This document shows positions 30,625-39,145 of a DNA stretch of 64,000 bases, in pieces (the first letter of the stretch is position 1; the number at the start of each line of letters is the position of its first letter). The stretch covers positions 43,491-107,490 of the forward strand of contig MDTP02000003.1 in the NCBI GenBank assembly GCA_001714685.2, written 5' to 3'. The translations under genes and the position numbers were made by a program. The notes under the pieces are model-generated. The model did not search any database. It saw nothing but the letters and a program-made list of their open reading frames with translations, and had not been told where the DNA came from. The stretch is from Methanosarcina sp. Ant1. GTDB lineage: Archaea > Halobacteriota > Methanosarcinia > Methanosarcinales > Methanosarcinaceae.

Positions 30625-31329
30625 TTAAGCCTGACATTCAGCTACGAGCTTTTCTACCAGTTCTTGCCGGATTGCAGTTCTCCTATCCCCTCCACAGACC
30701 ATACCCCGGACACCGATAATGTCGGGCCCTATCCTCTCAAGCATTGGAAGATCCTCAAATTTCAGGGAACCGGCAATTGCATTTTCAAGTCCGTGTTCAT
30801 GAGCAAGGTCAGTGAATTTTTTAAGCTCTTTCTCATCCATGAATTCGAAAGTGGATCTTCCGTCTTTGATTGCGGTATCTACCATCACTACATCTGCCCC
30901 GGCCTGTGCGGCAATTGCGGGAAGCAATAAGGGAGAAATTGAATTAATTCTTTTGTAGTCCGAATACCCTGAGGCAACCACTTTCTTTGTCGAATCATAA
31001 TCCTTTACGGCTCGTGTTATTTTTGTGAGAAGCTCGAGGGCTTGTTCTTGAGTCTGGATATCGTAAAGGCCCACCTTGATGTAGTCTGCTCCTGCAACCG
31101 CTGCTCCTAAGGCTGCAAGGGAAGCAGTTCCTGGTTTGTAGTTAAAATCTCCTATGGTTGCGCTTATTGGCTGTCTGCCATTCACAGCTTCTTTTACTTC
31201 CCTAATTATCCATGGGAAATTAGCCCCAAGGGAACCTTCTTTCGGATTTTTGACATCCACAATGTCAGCGCCGCCTCTGGAAGCGATGATTGCCTCCTCC
31301 TTATTGATTGGACTTACAAGCAGTTTCAT
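30625..31329 (-). CDS. mfnB: (5-formylfuran-3-yl)methyl phosphate synthase (methanofuran biosynthesis)
   Basis: 234 aa, a TIM-barrel enzyme. The N-terminus LLVSPINKEEAIIASRGGAD and the two lysines known to be essential in the family, K27 (DIVDVKNPKEGSLG) and K85 (ADYIKVGLYD), are conserved. MfnB condenses two molecules of glyceraldehyde 3-phosphate to the furan phosphate precursor of methanofuran, the C1 carrier of the first step of CO2-reducing methanogenesis. GAGGATTTCT precedes the ATG. It is divergent from the HisA-like gene, with a shared A+T-rich promoter region of 112 bases containing TATA-like boxes on both strands. Confidence 0.93.
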   Translation of the reverse strand: MKLLVSPINKEEAIIASRGGADIVDVKNPKEGSLGANFPWIIREVKEAVNGRQPISATIGDFNYKPGTASLAALGAAVAGADYIKVGLYDIQTQEQALELLTKITRAVKDYDSTKKVVASGYSDYKRINSISPLLLPAIAAQAGADVVMVDTAIKDGRSTFEFMDEKELKKFTDLAHEHGLENAIAGSLKFEDLPMLERIGPDIIGVRGMVCGGDRRTAIRQELVEKLVAECQA

Positions 31330-31441
31330 AGAAATCCTCTAATAAAGCGTGGAATTGGAATCATAATTATGAATATTATCTTTTTTATACAATAAACCTT
31401 ATTTTATATTTTTTATAGGATGATGCAGCTATGAAATAAGT

Positions 31442-32173
31442 ATGTTCCGAGTAGTTTTTGTAATGGATATATTTAACCGTAGTGTAGTTCTTGCAAAGGG
31501 AGGTATCAGGGAAAAGTACCTCCCGATTTCGGATTCAAGTATTATATGTAGTAACTCTGATCCTCTGGATATAGTCCAATTCTTGCAGCCGCGGGAAGTC
31601 TATATTGCTGATCTTAACATCCTGCAGGGCAAGGGACCTCTCGAAACGAACGCTGAGATTATCCGGGAAGTGAGTCTAAGGGCAGATGCAATGCTTGATT
31701 TTGGGATCTCGTCGATGGAAGAAGTAGAAAAAGCTCTTTCCATCGCAAGGACTGCAGTTATAGGCACTGAGACAGGTACTCTTTCAATAATCAAGGATGC
31801 GGCTTTTGAAAATCCTGGAAGGATCAGTGTCAGTATTGATATGAAGCATGGAAAAGTCTTGAAAGAGGATCCTGAAATTCCTGAAGCTCCACTTGAAATT
31901 GTAAAGATACTGAACAGCTTCCCTCTCAAAGACCTTATTTTCCTTGATCTTGACAGGGTTGGAACTGCCTCGGGCTTTGATCCCGAATTCCTCCGTAAAC
32001 TGGTTGAATATTCCAGGCATAGTGTACTGCTTGCAGGAGGAGTACGCGATATGGAAGACCTTTTTGCCCTTGAAGGGCTCGGGATAAGGGGGGCCTTGAT
32101 TGCAACTGCGGTTCATTCAGGTCTGGTTTCTCCAAAAGTGCTGAGTTCATGGCTTAGATCGGATAACAAATAA
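31442..32173 (+). CDS. HisA/HisF-related TIM-barrel protein
   Basis: 243 aa with the HisA-like half-barrel pattern: VVFVMDIFNRSVVLAKGG at strand 1, YIADLNILQG, MLDFGISSMEEVEKAL, VIGTETGTL, ISVSIDMKHGKV, LDLDRVGTASGFD, and LLAGGVRDMEDL with phosphate-binding glycines. The overall divergence suggests a paralogue of HisA and not the histidine enzyme. Its substrate is unknown. The divergent position next to mfnB might link it to methanofuran synthesis, but this is only context. Confidence 0.8.
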   Translation: MFRVVFVMDIFNRSVVLAKGGIREKYLPISDSSIICSNSDPLDIVQFLQPREVYIADLNILQGKGPLETNAEIIREVSLRADAMLDFGISSMEEVEKALSIARTAVIGTETGTLSIIKDAAFENPGRISVSIDMKHGKVLKEDPEIPEAPLEIVKILNSFPLKDLIFLDLDRVGTASGFDPEFLRKLVEYSRHSVLLAGGVRDMEDLFALEGLGIRGALIATAVHSGLVSPKVLSSWLRSDNK

Positions 32174-32295
32174 GCATATATATCCGGGAAAGTTTTTACT
32201 CCTGCGCTTATATATCTGGTGTCTAATCTATTTGGTATCTTTACATTCGAGCAGAGGATTCCACTTTAAATACTAAAATACTACGAGGTTTACTT

Positions 32296-32580
32296 ATGGT
32301 AAAGGAAAACATTTCTGAAGAGAATATTGAGGAAAATACCGAGGAAAATACCGAGGAAAATACCGAGGAGAGAAGTGGAGACGGGTATGTTGAAATCAAG
32401 ATGGGGGGAGGCTGGTACATGACTATCTCCCTGGCTCACAGCGAACGTTTCGAAAAGGAATATGTCGAGCTTGCAAAAGAGCGGGGGGGCGTAAAGAGGT
32501 CGAGGTTTAACCTTAATCCCACACACGTCAGGATGCTTGGAGAAGCCCTGATTAAATTTGCGGACAACAACGAACTCTAA
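32296..32580 (+). CDS. Small acidic/basic protein, unknown, with 12-bp tandem repeats
   Basis: 94 aa. An acidic N-terminus built from repeats of E-E-N-T (three copies of GAGGAAAATACC at 32329-32364) is followed by a conserved-looking domain (YVEIKMGGGWYMTISLAHSE, then a basic RSRFNLNPTHVRMLGEAL helix). GAGGT is seven bases before the ATG. I do not recognise the family. The repeats can vary in number by slippage. Confidence 0.65.
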   Translation: MVKENISEENIEENTEENTEENTEERSGDGYVEIKMGGGWYMTISLAHSERFEKEYVELAKERGGVKRSRFNLNPTHVRMLGEALIKFADNNEL

Positions 32581-32598
32581 CAGGATATCCTTTTTTTA

Positions 32599-32704
32599 TC
32601 GTGGGGTAAGTTATTAATCAAATCTGAAAAAAGCACATCACTTCGATTTGGGAAAAATGTAGAGAGTCTTATACCTACAATTTTTAGTAACTAACCCCAC
32701 GACC
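32599..32704. mobile_element. Inverted-repeat element family A (MITE-like)
   Basis: A 106-bp copy between convergent genes: TCGTGGGGTAAGTTATTAAT at the left and AGTAACTAACCCCACGACC at the right, with TGGGAAAAATGTAGAGAGTC inside. Confidence 0.75.
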
Positions 32705-32754
32705 TCTCTTTTCTTTTTTCTGTTTAATTTCCCGATTTAATCTGTGCTTCTCAA

Positions 32755-33372
32755 TCAGTTTCTGCGCAGAAACTCCAAAACTTTCTCTGTGACTTCTCTT
32801 TCCACTTTTTTAGGGGGACGAGATGCATCAATTACGATGAAGCGATCGGGATCTTCATCTGCGAGCCTGAGAAAAAGATCTCTGACTCCTCGCAAAAACT
32901 CTATTTTTTCGAACTTGCTTTGATCCCCCCGCCTCCCACATCGCTCAACTGAGATTTCGGGTCTGATATCAAACAGAAAAGTTAAATCCGGGACAACGGT
33001 CCAGCCTCGATGTAGATTTTTTACCCACTCAAGCGGATTTTTCAGACATGTTTTCAAGGTGATACCCTGGTATGCATAGCGGCTGTCAGAATAACGGTCA
33101 GAAATCACTGATTTTCCATTTTCAAGCGCGGGTTTTACAATCTTTGCCAGGTGTTCGGCATGATCAGCTGTAAAAAGAAAGAGCTCAGCAAGCTGGTCAG
33201 TGTCCGACTGAATGGCCTTTTCCACAGCAGTTCCAGTAATGGTGCCTCTTGTTGGCTCCCTGGTGAAGACAGGTTCAAAAGCGCAAATCTCAGGGTTTTC
33301 CTGAAGCCTTTTTGCGACCGTACTTTTACCTGAACCGTCAATACCCTCAAGTGTGATCAGTTTGCCTCTCAT
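32755..33372 (-). CDS. tmk: Thymidylate kinase
   Basis: 205 aa. The P-loop GIDGSGKS (residues 10-17), the DRYSDSRYAYQGI segment (catalytic DR and base-binding), and a LID region (RCGRRGDQSKFEKIEFLRGV) fit thymidylate kinase, which phosphorylates dTMP to dTDP. Length and motif order are normal. The upstream divergent gene is a DUF166 protein. Confidence 0.93.
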   Translation of the reverse strand: MRGKLITLEGIDGSGKSTVAKRLQENPEICAFEPVFTREPTRGTITGTAVEKAIQSDTDQLAELFLFTADHAEHLAKIVKPALENGKSVISDRYSDSRYAYQGITLKTCLKNPLEWVKNLHRGWTVVPDLTFLFDIRPEISVERCGRRGDQSKFEKIEFLRGVRDLFLRLADEDPDRFIVIDASRPPKKVEREVTEKVLEFLRRN

Positions 33373-33524
33373 AAGGACCGTCTTTTTTCTTTAAAGGTTT
33401 TTTATTGAAACGCACTAAGTGTATTTATACTCTATAGCGAGCTCATATGTAATTAACAAGTCAGGGCAAGAGCCCCAAACAAAATAAGCATCTATTTATG
33501 CAATATTAAAAATAGCTTAGAGTA

Positions 33525-34187
33525 ATGACCGTAATAGGAGTTATCACACGGGGCAAATACGGGCACCGTCTAATTGAAACCGTTAAGGAACACAGTGATT
33601 TTTCAGTTGTAACTGCTGATTTGCCTGAGTTCGTGCCCGTATTCATTGAAGAGCCTGATGAATTTCTAGAATCCATTAATTTCGACCGGCGCGTTTTTTC
33701 TGCTGAAATCGTAATTACATACTCCTTGCATTCAGACCTGACATCCTCAATTGCAAAGCTTGCAGCAGAGGCTGGTGTGCGCTCCCTGATTGTTCCAGGT
33801 GGACCTTCCAGAGCTTCAATTCCTGAACTCAAAAAGATTTCCGAAGCGTCTGGCATGGATATCGGGGTACACGAAATCTGCTGTACACTTGAGCCCAATG
33901 ACTTCAACAGACCGTTTGCAGACATCTTTGGGTCGCCTGTCCTGAAAGTTCAGACAAAGGATGGAAAAATTTCAGATGTCAAGGTAATAAAAGGAGCTCC
34001 CTGCGGGAGTACATGGCATATGGCAAAAGAAATCGTTGGAGTCCCTGTGAAAGATGCTCCCCCGAAAGCCGGGTTGCTGATCCAGCATTATCCTTGTAGG
34101 GCGACTCGTGGCGATATGGGGGGAATTCATGAGTCCGGGGAACTGCATAAACAGGCTTTTATAAAAGCGCTTGAAAATGAGGAGTGA
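33525..34187 (+). CDS. DUF166 family protein
   Basis: 220 aa. It has the DUF166 pattern: an N-terminal alpha/beta part (VIGVITRGKYGHRLIETV), YSLHSDLTSSIAKLA, VPGGPSRAS, a conserved EICCTLEP with paired cysteines, GAPCGSTWHMA and HYPCRATRGDMGG. The conserved cysteines and the phosphate-loop-like GGPSR hint at an enzyme, possibly nucleotide-related. The gene lies divergent to tmk with 152 bases between, which might hint at a thymidylate link, but context alone does not prove it. The DUF2111 gene follows at 43 bases. Confidence 0.8.
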   Translation: MTVIGVITRGKYGHRLIETVKEHSDFSVVTADLPEFVPVFIEEPDEFLESINFDRRVFSAEIVITYSLHSDLTSSIAKLAAEAGVRSLIVPGGPSRASIPELKKISEASGMDIGVHEICCTLEPNDFNRPFADIFGSPVLKVQTKDGKISDVKVIKGAPCGSTWHMAKEIVGVPVKDAPPKAGLLIQHYPCRATRGDMGGIHESGELHKQAFIKALENEE

Positions 34188-34230
34188 TTATATATTCTTT
34201 GAAAAAATATATTCTAACTAAGGCCGGAAA

Positions 34231-34713
34231 GTGGAATCCAGTTTTTCATTTCTGAGATTCCTGGCTTTTTGCCCATGTCGGCCGCCAGTAATTCACGGGG
34301 GTGAAAATATTATTTCTCTAACTATAACAGAAGACTCAGGCCCCGAAGATCTTGAGGCGATCGCAATTGCAGCGCATTCGCTTATTGGGCTCCCTATAAC
34401 CATTCGCAGTCTCAAACGAAAAGGGCTCCGCCTTGAAAATGGGAAAATCCTTGACAGGGACTATACAGGACCTGTGTTAGAAGAAGTATTGAGGACCAAC
34501 AAAGTTGCCCATGAAGTTCCCATAGAAGGTACGTATAAGGGAAAAAATGTCGTTGTTGCTCCCATTCGCTCAAAAGACGGGAAAGTCATTGCCGCTCTTG
34601 GGATTGTAGATCTCATGGCTACCATCGACCTCCCAGCAGTTTTTCTGGAATATACATATGTAATGGAAGAAGTAGAATATGCAAAAACTGATAAAACTAC
34701 GAGCAGATCTTAA
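34231..34713 (+). CDS. DUF2111 domain protein
   Basis: 160 aa. From about residue 30 it matches DUF2111 of methanogens: DLEAIAIAAHSLIGLPITIR, then GPVLEEVLRTNKVAHEVPIE, and VAPIRSKDGKVIAALGIVDL, a PAS/GAF-like sensor fold in appearance. It starts with GTG after GGCCGGAAA. A short cysteine-bearing N-terminus (FLAFCPCRPPVIHGG) precedes the domain. Function is unknown. It follows DUF166 and may be co-transcribed. Confidence 0.75.
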   Translation: MESSFSFLRFLAFCPCRPPVIHGGENIISLTITEDSGPEDLEAIAIAAHSLIGLPITIRSLKRKGLRLENGKILDRDYTGPVLEEVLRTNKVAHEVPIEGTYKGKNVVVAPIRSKDGKVIAALGIVDLMATIDLPAVFLEYTYVMEEVEYAKTDKTTSRS

Positions 34714-34841
34714 AAGTATGAATTGAAAAAATTTGTTAGTGGAGGATTTGTCCCCGCTTTTTCAGGGACATTTTCCTTATATTCCTCCTATCGAGGTTCC
34801 AGTTTTAAAAACTTGATTGATTTTCGGGGATTTTCTGGGGT

Positions 34842-35672
34842 TTATTCCGGTTTTTCGTATAATTTGGTTTTTCTCAACTGAGTGCCGTTCTTTGCGTGGG
34901 GTTGCCTGTAAACCGTGTCATTGGATTTTTCTATCTCCCTTGCTTGAGTTGCAAGCTGGGCGGCAGCTCCCATTATCTCGTGTCCGGCTGCGGCTGTAAG
35001 GCATACCTGCTCAATATCCTTTAACATAAAACAGGCAGGGAAATTAACCTGTGCTACTTTTTCAGCCATATGAAGGGCAGCAAGAGCCTTTGCCTTAGCA
35101 TAGGGATTTGCGAAACCTGCATGTTCAACACACTTTTCCGGTTTTGCAAAAATGTGCGGGAGCTCAAGTTCCTTTCCTGACCTTCCGGAAGCAACCTGCT
35201 CGGTTACTTTGTCTAGTTCTTCCTGGATGAGCCTTACAACACCACAAACAGAGAGCACTTTCATTGCATCGGAATTGAAGGCTGACATCTCCACCGAATC
35301 CAGAAACTCTCTCTTTGCTCCAATGAGAGGATCTACCGGGAGGATGATATAACCGAAGCCATCCTGCTCAAAAGCCTCTCTGGCTTCTTTCTTTGTTGGG
35401 CCATCTGAAACCACGATACATGGCACGTTCCTCCATACTTCACGGGCTGCAGTGGGGCCCGGAGCTGCTGCGTTAGGGCTAATAATTACCACAAAGTCTG
35501 CATTCCACCCCTTGAAACTTTCAGTATCTGCGGCTTCTGCAGGGCCCATCTTGGCACCTGTCCCAAATACCCGCACTGTAATTCCCTCTCGCGCTGCAAT
35601 CTCATCCTGGATCAGATTAATAACCTGGCTCATTCCCAGGTTTCCCATTTTTATAAAGCCTATGTTGACCAT
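34842..35672 (-). CDS. mtd: F420-dependent methylene-tetrahydromethanopterin dehydrogenase
   Basis: 276 aa from the ATG ending at 35672, the usual family length; a longer frame to 35762 would add 30 residues never found in the family. The N-terminus VNIGFIKMGNLGMSQVINLI, the F420-binding region near NADFVVIISPNAAAPGPTAA, and the C-terminal AAGHEIMGAAAQLATQAREI fit Mtd. It reversibly oxidises methylene-H4MPT (H4SPT in Methanosarcina) with F420 in the C1 pathway of methanogenesis. It is divergent from serB with about 400 bases between start codons. Confidence 0.95.
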   Translation of the reverse strand: MVNIGFIKMGNLGMSQVINLIQDEIAAREGITVRVFGTGAKMGPAEAADTESFKGWNADFVVIISPNAAAPGPTAAREVWRNVPCIVVSDGPTKKEAREAFEQDGFGYIILPVDPLIGAKREFLDSVEMSAFNSDAMKVLSVCGVVRLIQEELDKVTEQVASGRSGKELELPHIFAKPEKCVEHAGFANPYAKAKALAALHMAEKVAQVNFPACFMLKDIEQVCLTAAAGHEIMGAAAQLATQAREIEKSNDTVYRQPHAKNGTQLRKTKLYEKPE

Positions 35673-36073
35673 TTTTCTCAAAATCCTGCATTGACCTTTT
35701 TCTTCAATAATGGAATTCCTAAAGGGTTTATAATCCTTTTGGCAATACCATCCACATATCACATATATTTTATAAATCTATTTCCTATTTATAATTTTTA
35801 TTCGGTATGTTTAGTTGCCCCTCCGAAAAGCTTAAAAGGAATGTGATTTATTTCAATCAAAAAAGTTGACATCGATGCTGTTGTTTTATGGTTTTATTTT
35901 GCAGAACCCTATTATATTTGAAAACATTATCCTTTGGTGGGCTTTTAATGTCAGGGCAAGTATACTATACCAGGTTGCGGATGTACCCCCAGAAAGGTGC
36001 ACCGGGCAACATGCCCTTTTTCGGGCAACGATCCCGCTATATCTATAAATATTCAGGTCTAGGTTTTGATTGA

Positions 36074-36778
36074 GTGAACTGTCCTACGCGTTATTTTACT
36101 GAAAACAAAATGATTGTTTTTGATATGGATAGTACCCTTATAGACGCTGAGACCATCGATGAGCTCGCCAGGGCTGCAGGTGTTGTAAGCAAAGTAGAGG
36201 AGATTACGAAGAGAGCGATGTGTGGAGACCTTGATTTCGGGCAAGCGCTTGCCGAGAGGGTCAGGCTTCTTGAGGGACTTCCCCTTGAAACTGCCCTCGA
36301 TGCGGTAAACCAGATTCATCTTATGCCTGGAGCAGCAGAACTTATCCTTTACGTCAAAAATAGAGGCTATAAAACTGCAATGGTTTCCGGTGGATTTACA
36401 ATTTCTGCCGATAAGGTAGGTAAGTTGCTTGGTATTGATTTCGTTGTTTCCAACGAACTGCTTGTGGAAGACGGCTGCCTTACAGGCAAAGTTGTAGGCC
36501 CCATCACACAAAACGACTCCAAAGCTGAGGTATTTGAGGAACTGTCTCGGCTTAACGGGCTTCGTCCCGAGCGGTGTGTAGTTGTCGGGGATGGCGCAAA
36601 CGATGCCTGTGTCTTTGAGAAGGCAGGTTTTGCCATAGCTTTCAATCCCAAGCCCATCCTGAGGGAGTATGCGGATGTGGTCATAACAAAAAAAGATCTC
36701 AAATCCATTATCCCTGTTCTTGAATCTCTTTCCTATCAATTTTGTAATCAGGCACAGCATGTCGACATCGAACAGTAG
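36074..36778 (+). CDS. serB: Phosphoserine phosphatase (HAD family)
   Basis: 234 aa. The HAD motif I DMDST is at residues 17-21 (nucleophile D17), motif II is MVSGGFT, and motif III/IV is CVVVGDGANDACVFEKAG. The cap region ELARAAGVVSKVEEITKRAM is that of SerB. It removes the phosphate of phosphoserine in serine synthesis. GTG 36074 is the start of the longest frame; an ATG 12 codons downstream (MIVFDMDST) is also possible. The coiled-coil gene follows after 49 bases. Confidence 0.92.
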   Translation: MNCPTRYFTENKMIVFDMDSTLIDAETIDELARAAGVVSKVEEITKRAMCGDLDFGQALAERVRLLEGLPLETALDAVNQIHLMPGAAELILYVKNRGYKTAMVSGGFTISADKVGKLLGIDFVVSNELLVEDGCLTGKVVGPITQNDSKAEVFEELSRLNGLRPERCVVVGDGANDACVFEKAGFAIAFNPKPILREYADVVITKKDLKSIIPVLESLSYQFCNQAQHVDIEQ

Positions 36779-36827
36779 AACTACTAAAATGCCAGCTTTT
36801 TTGCTGGACCGGGAGGCACAATAAGAG

Positions 36828-37685
36828 ATGCTAAAAGAATTGCAGAAAAAAAGATCAGATTTGAAGGACATTTCTGAAGAAGCCAAGGAAAAAAGAAACG
36901 TTTTAAATGCAGAGGCCAGCGCTCTCGCTGCCAAGCGTAATGAACTGAACAAAAAGACAAAAGACCTTATCAACGAAGCTCAGGAATTAAAAGTCCTCAG
37001 GGACGAAATAAATGAGAAGGTCAGCGAATACAAAAACAAGCGCGACGATACCAATGCGCAGGCAAATGAACTCTTTTCAAAGGCAGATTCCATCAGGAAA
37101 CAGAATAATCTGGCCGGACCTTCTATCAAAGCCCTTAGAAAAGATATTGATCGGCTTGAATTTACCCAGCAAACCGAAGTCCTGAGCACAACCAAGGAAA
37201 GAGAGCTCGTTAGCAAGATTACTCTGCTTCAAAAGCAGTATCAGGTCAAAAAAGTTCAGCTCGAGGGCAATCTAGAACTGAAGGTCATTCTCGATGAAGC
37301 TCAGCAGATCAGGGATGAAGCCTCAGAATTCCATAACCAACTGGCAGAGTATGCCAGGCAGGCCCAGGAATATCATGAGAAGATGATCACTGCTTTCAAA
37401 GAAGCTGACAGGACCAGGGCAGAATCTGACATCGCCCACAGGGAATTCGTAAAAGCCCAGGAAGCAGCTGACGAACAGCACAAAGTTTTCATCAACGCTC
37501 AAAAAGAAATTCGAGATATTGACAAAGAGATTTTCAAGCTCAAGAAGAAAGACAAAGACGGAAAATCCCGTGTTGTCAAGTCCGAACTCCAGAAGGATGC
37601 CAAATCCATCTTCGATAAGTTCAAGGGCGGAGCAAAGCTCACCACCGAAGACCTGATGACTCTTCAGAGATCGGGTTTAGTCTAA
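36828..37685 (+). CDS. Archaeal coiled-coil protein (COG1340-like)
   Basis: 285 aa, almost entirely charged alpha-helical heptads (KELQKKRSDLKDISEEAKEK and so on, to about residue 250), with a short C-terminal region (SIFDKFKGGAKLTTEDLMTL). No membrane segment is seen. It resembles the archaeal COG1340 coiled-coil family of unknown function, which often lies beside serB, as it does here. GGGAGG is ten bases before the ATG. Confidence 0.8.
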   Translation: MLKELQKKRSDLKDISEEAKEKRNVLNAEASALAAKRNELNKKTKDLINEAQELKVLRDEINEKVSEYKNKRDDTNAQANELFSKADSIRKQNNLAGPSIKALRKDIDRLEFTQQTEVLSTTKERELVSKITLLQKQYQVKKVQLEGNLELKVILDEAQQIRDEASEFHNQLAEYARQAQEYHEKMITAFKEADRTRAESDIAHREFVKAQEAADEQHKVFINAQKEIRDIDKEIFKLKKKDKDGKSRVVKSELQKDAKSIFDKFKGGAKLTTEDLMTLQRSGLV

Positions 37686-37924
37686 TTCGTCTCACAAAAA
37701 AGAATTTGCGTCGCCGAGATGCTTTTATTTCCATTGCAGGTTATTTAACCTGCATCCCATTTTTCTCATCTGATGAATCTGGCACCTGTTACTTATTTTT
37801 ACTTTACCCTCATTGACTATTTTGATCGGGATAACTCAACTTTTTTAGCTTCCGCTTTTAGCTCTTGCTTTTCATTCTGAAAAGAGGTATTAATAGAGTA
37901 GGATTTGGAGCTTTTGCCCCGAAT

Positions 37925-39145
37925 TTACTCTCGAATTTTCAGGTACTTCTCCCTGAACTCAGGGTTCCTCATAAGGCAACACTTTGCATTATATACAGGA
38001 TCTTCTCTGATTTTTTTCCAGATATCTCTTACTTTGTCTCTATGGACATTCCCATATGGAATGGGGATACAGGCACAAGGGAGGATATTCCCTTCAGGGG
38101 TGATATGCAACCACTTTCTGCCTGCCATACAACCTGTAGCCTTCATGACCTGCGGGATAGCAAAAACTTTTGGGCCTTCTTTTTCCCTTACTCTGGACAC
38201 AAAATTGTCAAATTTTCTCATGTCTTCTGGGGTCATGATTTCGGAAGCACGATCCATCCATCTTCCAGTGGGAACTATTTCGTAGAAGGAAAGTTCGTGG
38301 ACTCCAAGCTTTGCTGCAAGTGTATATAGTTCTTCAAGCTCGTTTACGTTGTCCCTGGAAAGTACAACATATATATTTACAAGCAGTCCTGCCTTAAGTC
38401 CACTTTTGACTGCTTCAACAGCACTTTTGAACACTCCTTTCCTGCCTCTTACATAATCGTGTTTATCCTCGTACGCACTGTCAAAACTGACAGTCAGGGA
38501 ATAAAGGCCTGCTTCTTTCAGGCTTCTGGCTCGTTCTTCAGTTAGCCCAACTCCAGAGGTGAACATACCAGTAATGGCTTTTTCAGGGTCCACATACCTT
38601 ATCAGGTCTTCTAAGCCGGGATAGGTTAGAGGCTCGCCTCCGTCAAAGATCACAAAGGTTGTGCCCATTTCGAGAATCTGGTCAATTGTCGATTTCACGG
38701 TTTCCGTTGTAAGCTTCGCCCGGTTTTTCGTATCAGGAAGGGCGCAGTGGATGCAGTTATTCGGGCATTCTTCAGTAATTGAGATCGTGACCTGATCAGG
38801 AATCATTTTTCCTAGAATCGAGGAAAGTTGGCTCTTAACCAGGCGGTCAAAACCCGGGCTCGGTATCGGGGGCATCCAGGTTGAACAGATAAGTCTGTCT
38901 GCTTCTACTTTTGCAGGTTTCTCGCCTTCAAAAATTGAGAGGTTTTTCGCAAGATTTTTTCTCATGAGAATGGACGCGGCCCCGCTGGTCTTCATCCTCA
39001 TGTGTCCGTCTTCGATTTCTGTATAAACTCTGAGAAGTGGGCTTTTGTACAAATCGTACTGCATATTCTTTCCTGCATCTGGTATCTGATGCGTGTTTGC
39101 TTCAGCTCTGTTCTTTTTCGCTTGTTTTTTAAGTCCCAGATTCAT
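37925..39145 (-). CDS. Radical SAM protein with C-terminal cysteine cluster, operon partner of ubiA and reductase
   Basis: 406 aa. The [4Fe-4S]-SAM motif is CPNNCIHC (C127, C131, C134), with GGEPL at the usual distance, and a SPASM-like C-terminus has further cysteines (CMAGRKW, CACIPIPYG, AKCC). The start at the ATG ending at 39145 forms an ATGA overlap with the stop of the upstream reductase gene, with TAAGGA upstream, so translation is coupled. The N-terminal 100 residues are unlike standard radical SAM enzymes. It probably makes a radical-based change in the same pathway as the prenyltransferase and reductase. Confidence 0.85.
   Translation of the reverse strand: MNLGLKKQAKKNRAEANTHQIPDAGKNMQYDLYKSPLLRVYTEIEDGHMRMKTSGAASILMRKNLAKNLSIFEGEKPAKVEADRLICSTWMPPIPSPGFDRLVKSQLSSILGKMIPDQVTISITEECPNNCIHCALPDTKNRAKLTTETVKSTIDQILEMGTTFVIFDGGEPLTYPGLEDLIRYVDPEKAITGMFTSGVGLTEERARSLKEAGLYSLTVSFDSAYEDKHDYVRGRKGVFKSAVEAVKSGLKAGLLVNIYVVLSRDNVNELEELYTLAAKLGVHELSFYEIVPTGRWMDRASEIMTPEDMRKFDNFVSRVREKEGPKVFAIPQVMKATGCMAGRKWLHITPEGNILPCACIPIPYGNVHRDKVRDIWKKIREDPVYNAKCCLMRNPEFREKYLKIRE

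Noticed and set aside
32329..32364. CRISPR-like short repeats
   Set aside because: Direct 12-bp repeats without spacers inside a reading frame; simple microsatellite.
34842..35762. Longer mtd reading with 30 more residues
   Set aside because: Mtd proteins begin at VNIGFIKMGN; the extension has no counterpart in the family.
35888..36073. Short open frames upstream of serB with GGTGGG before an ATG (about 35950)
   Set aside because: It lies in the promoter region between mtd and serB, the product has no recognisable features, and a 41-aa peptide cannot be supported from sequence alone.
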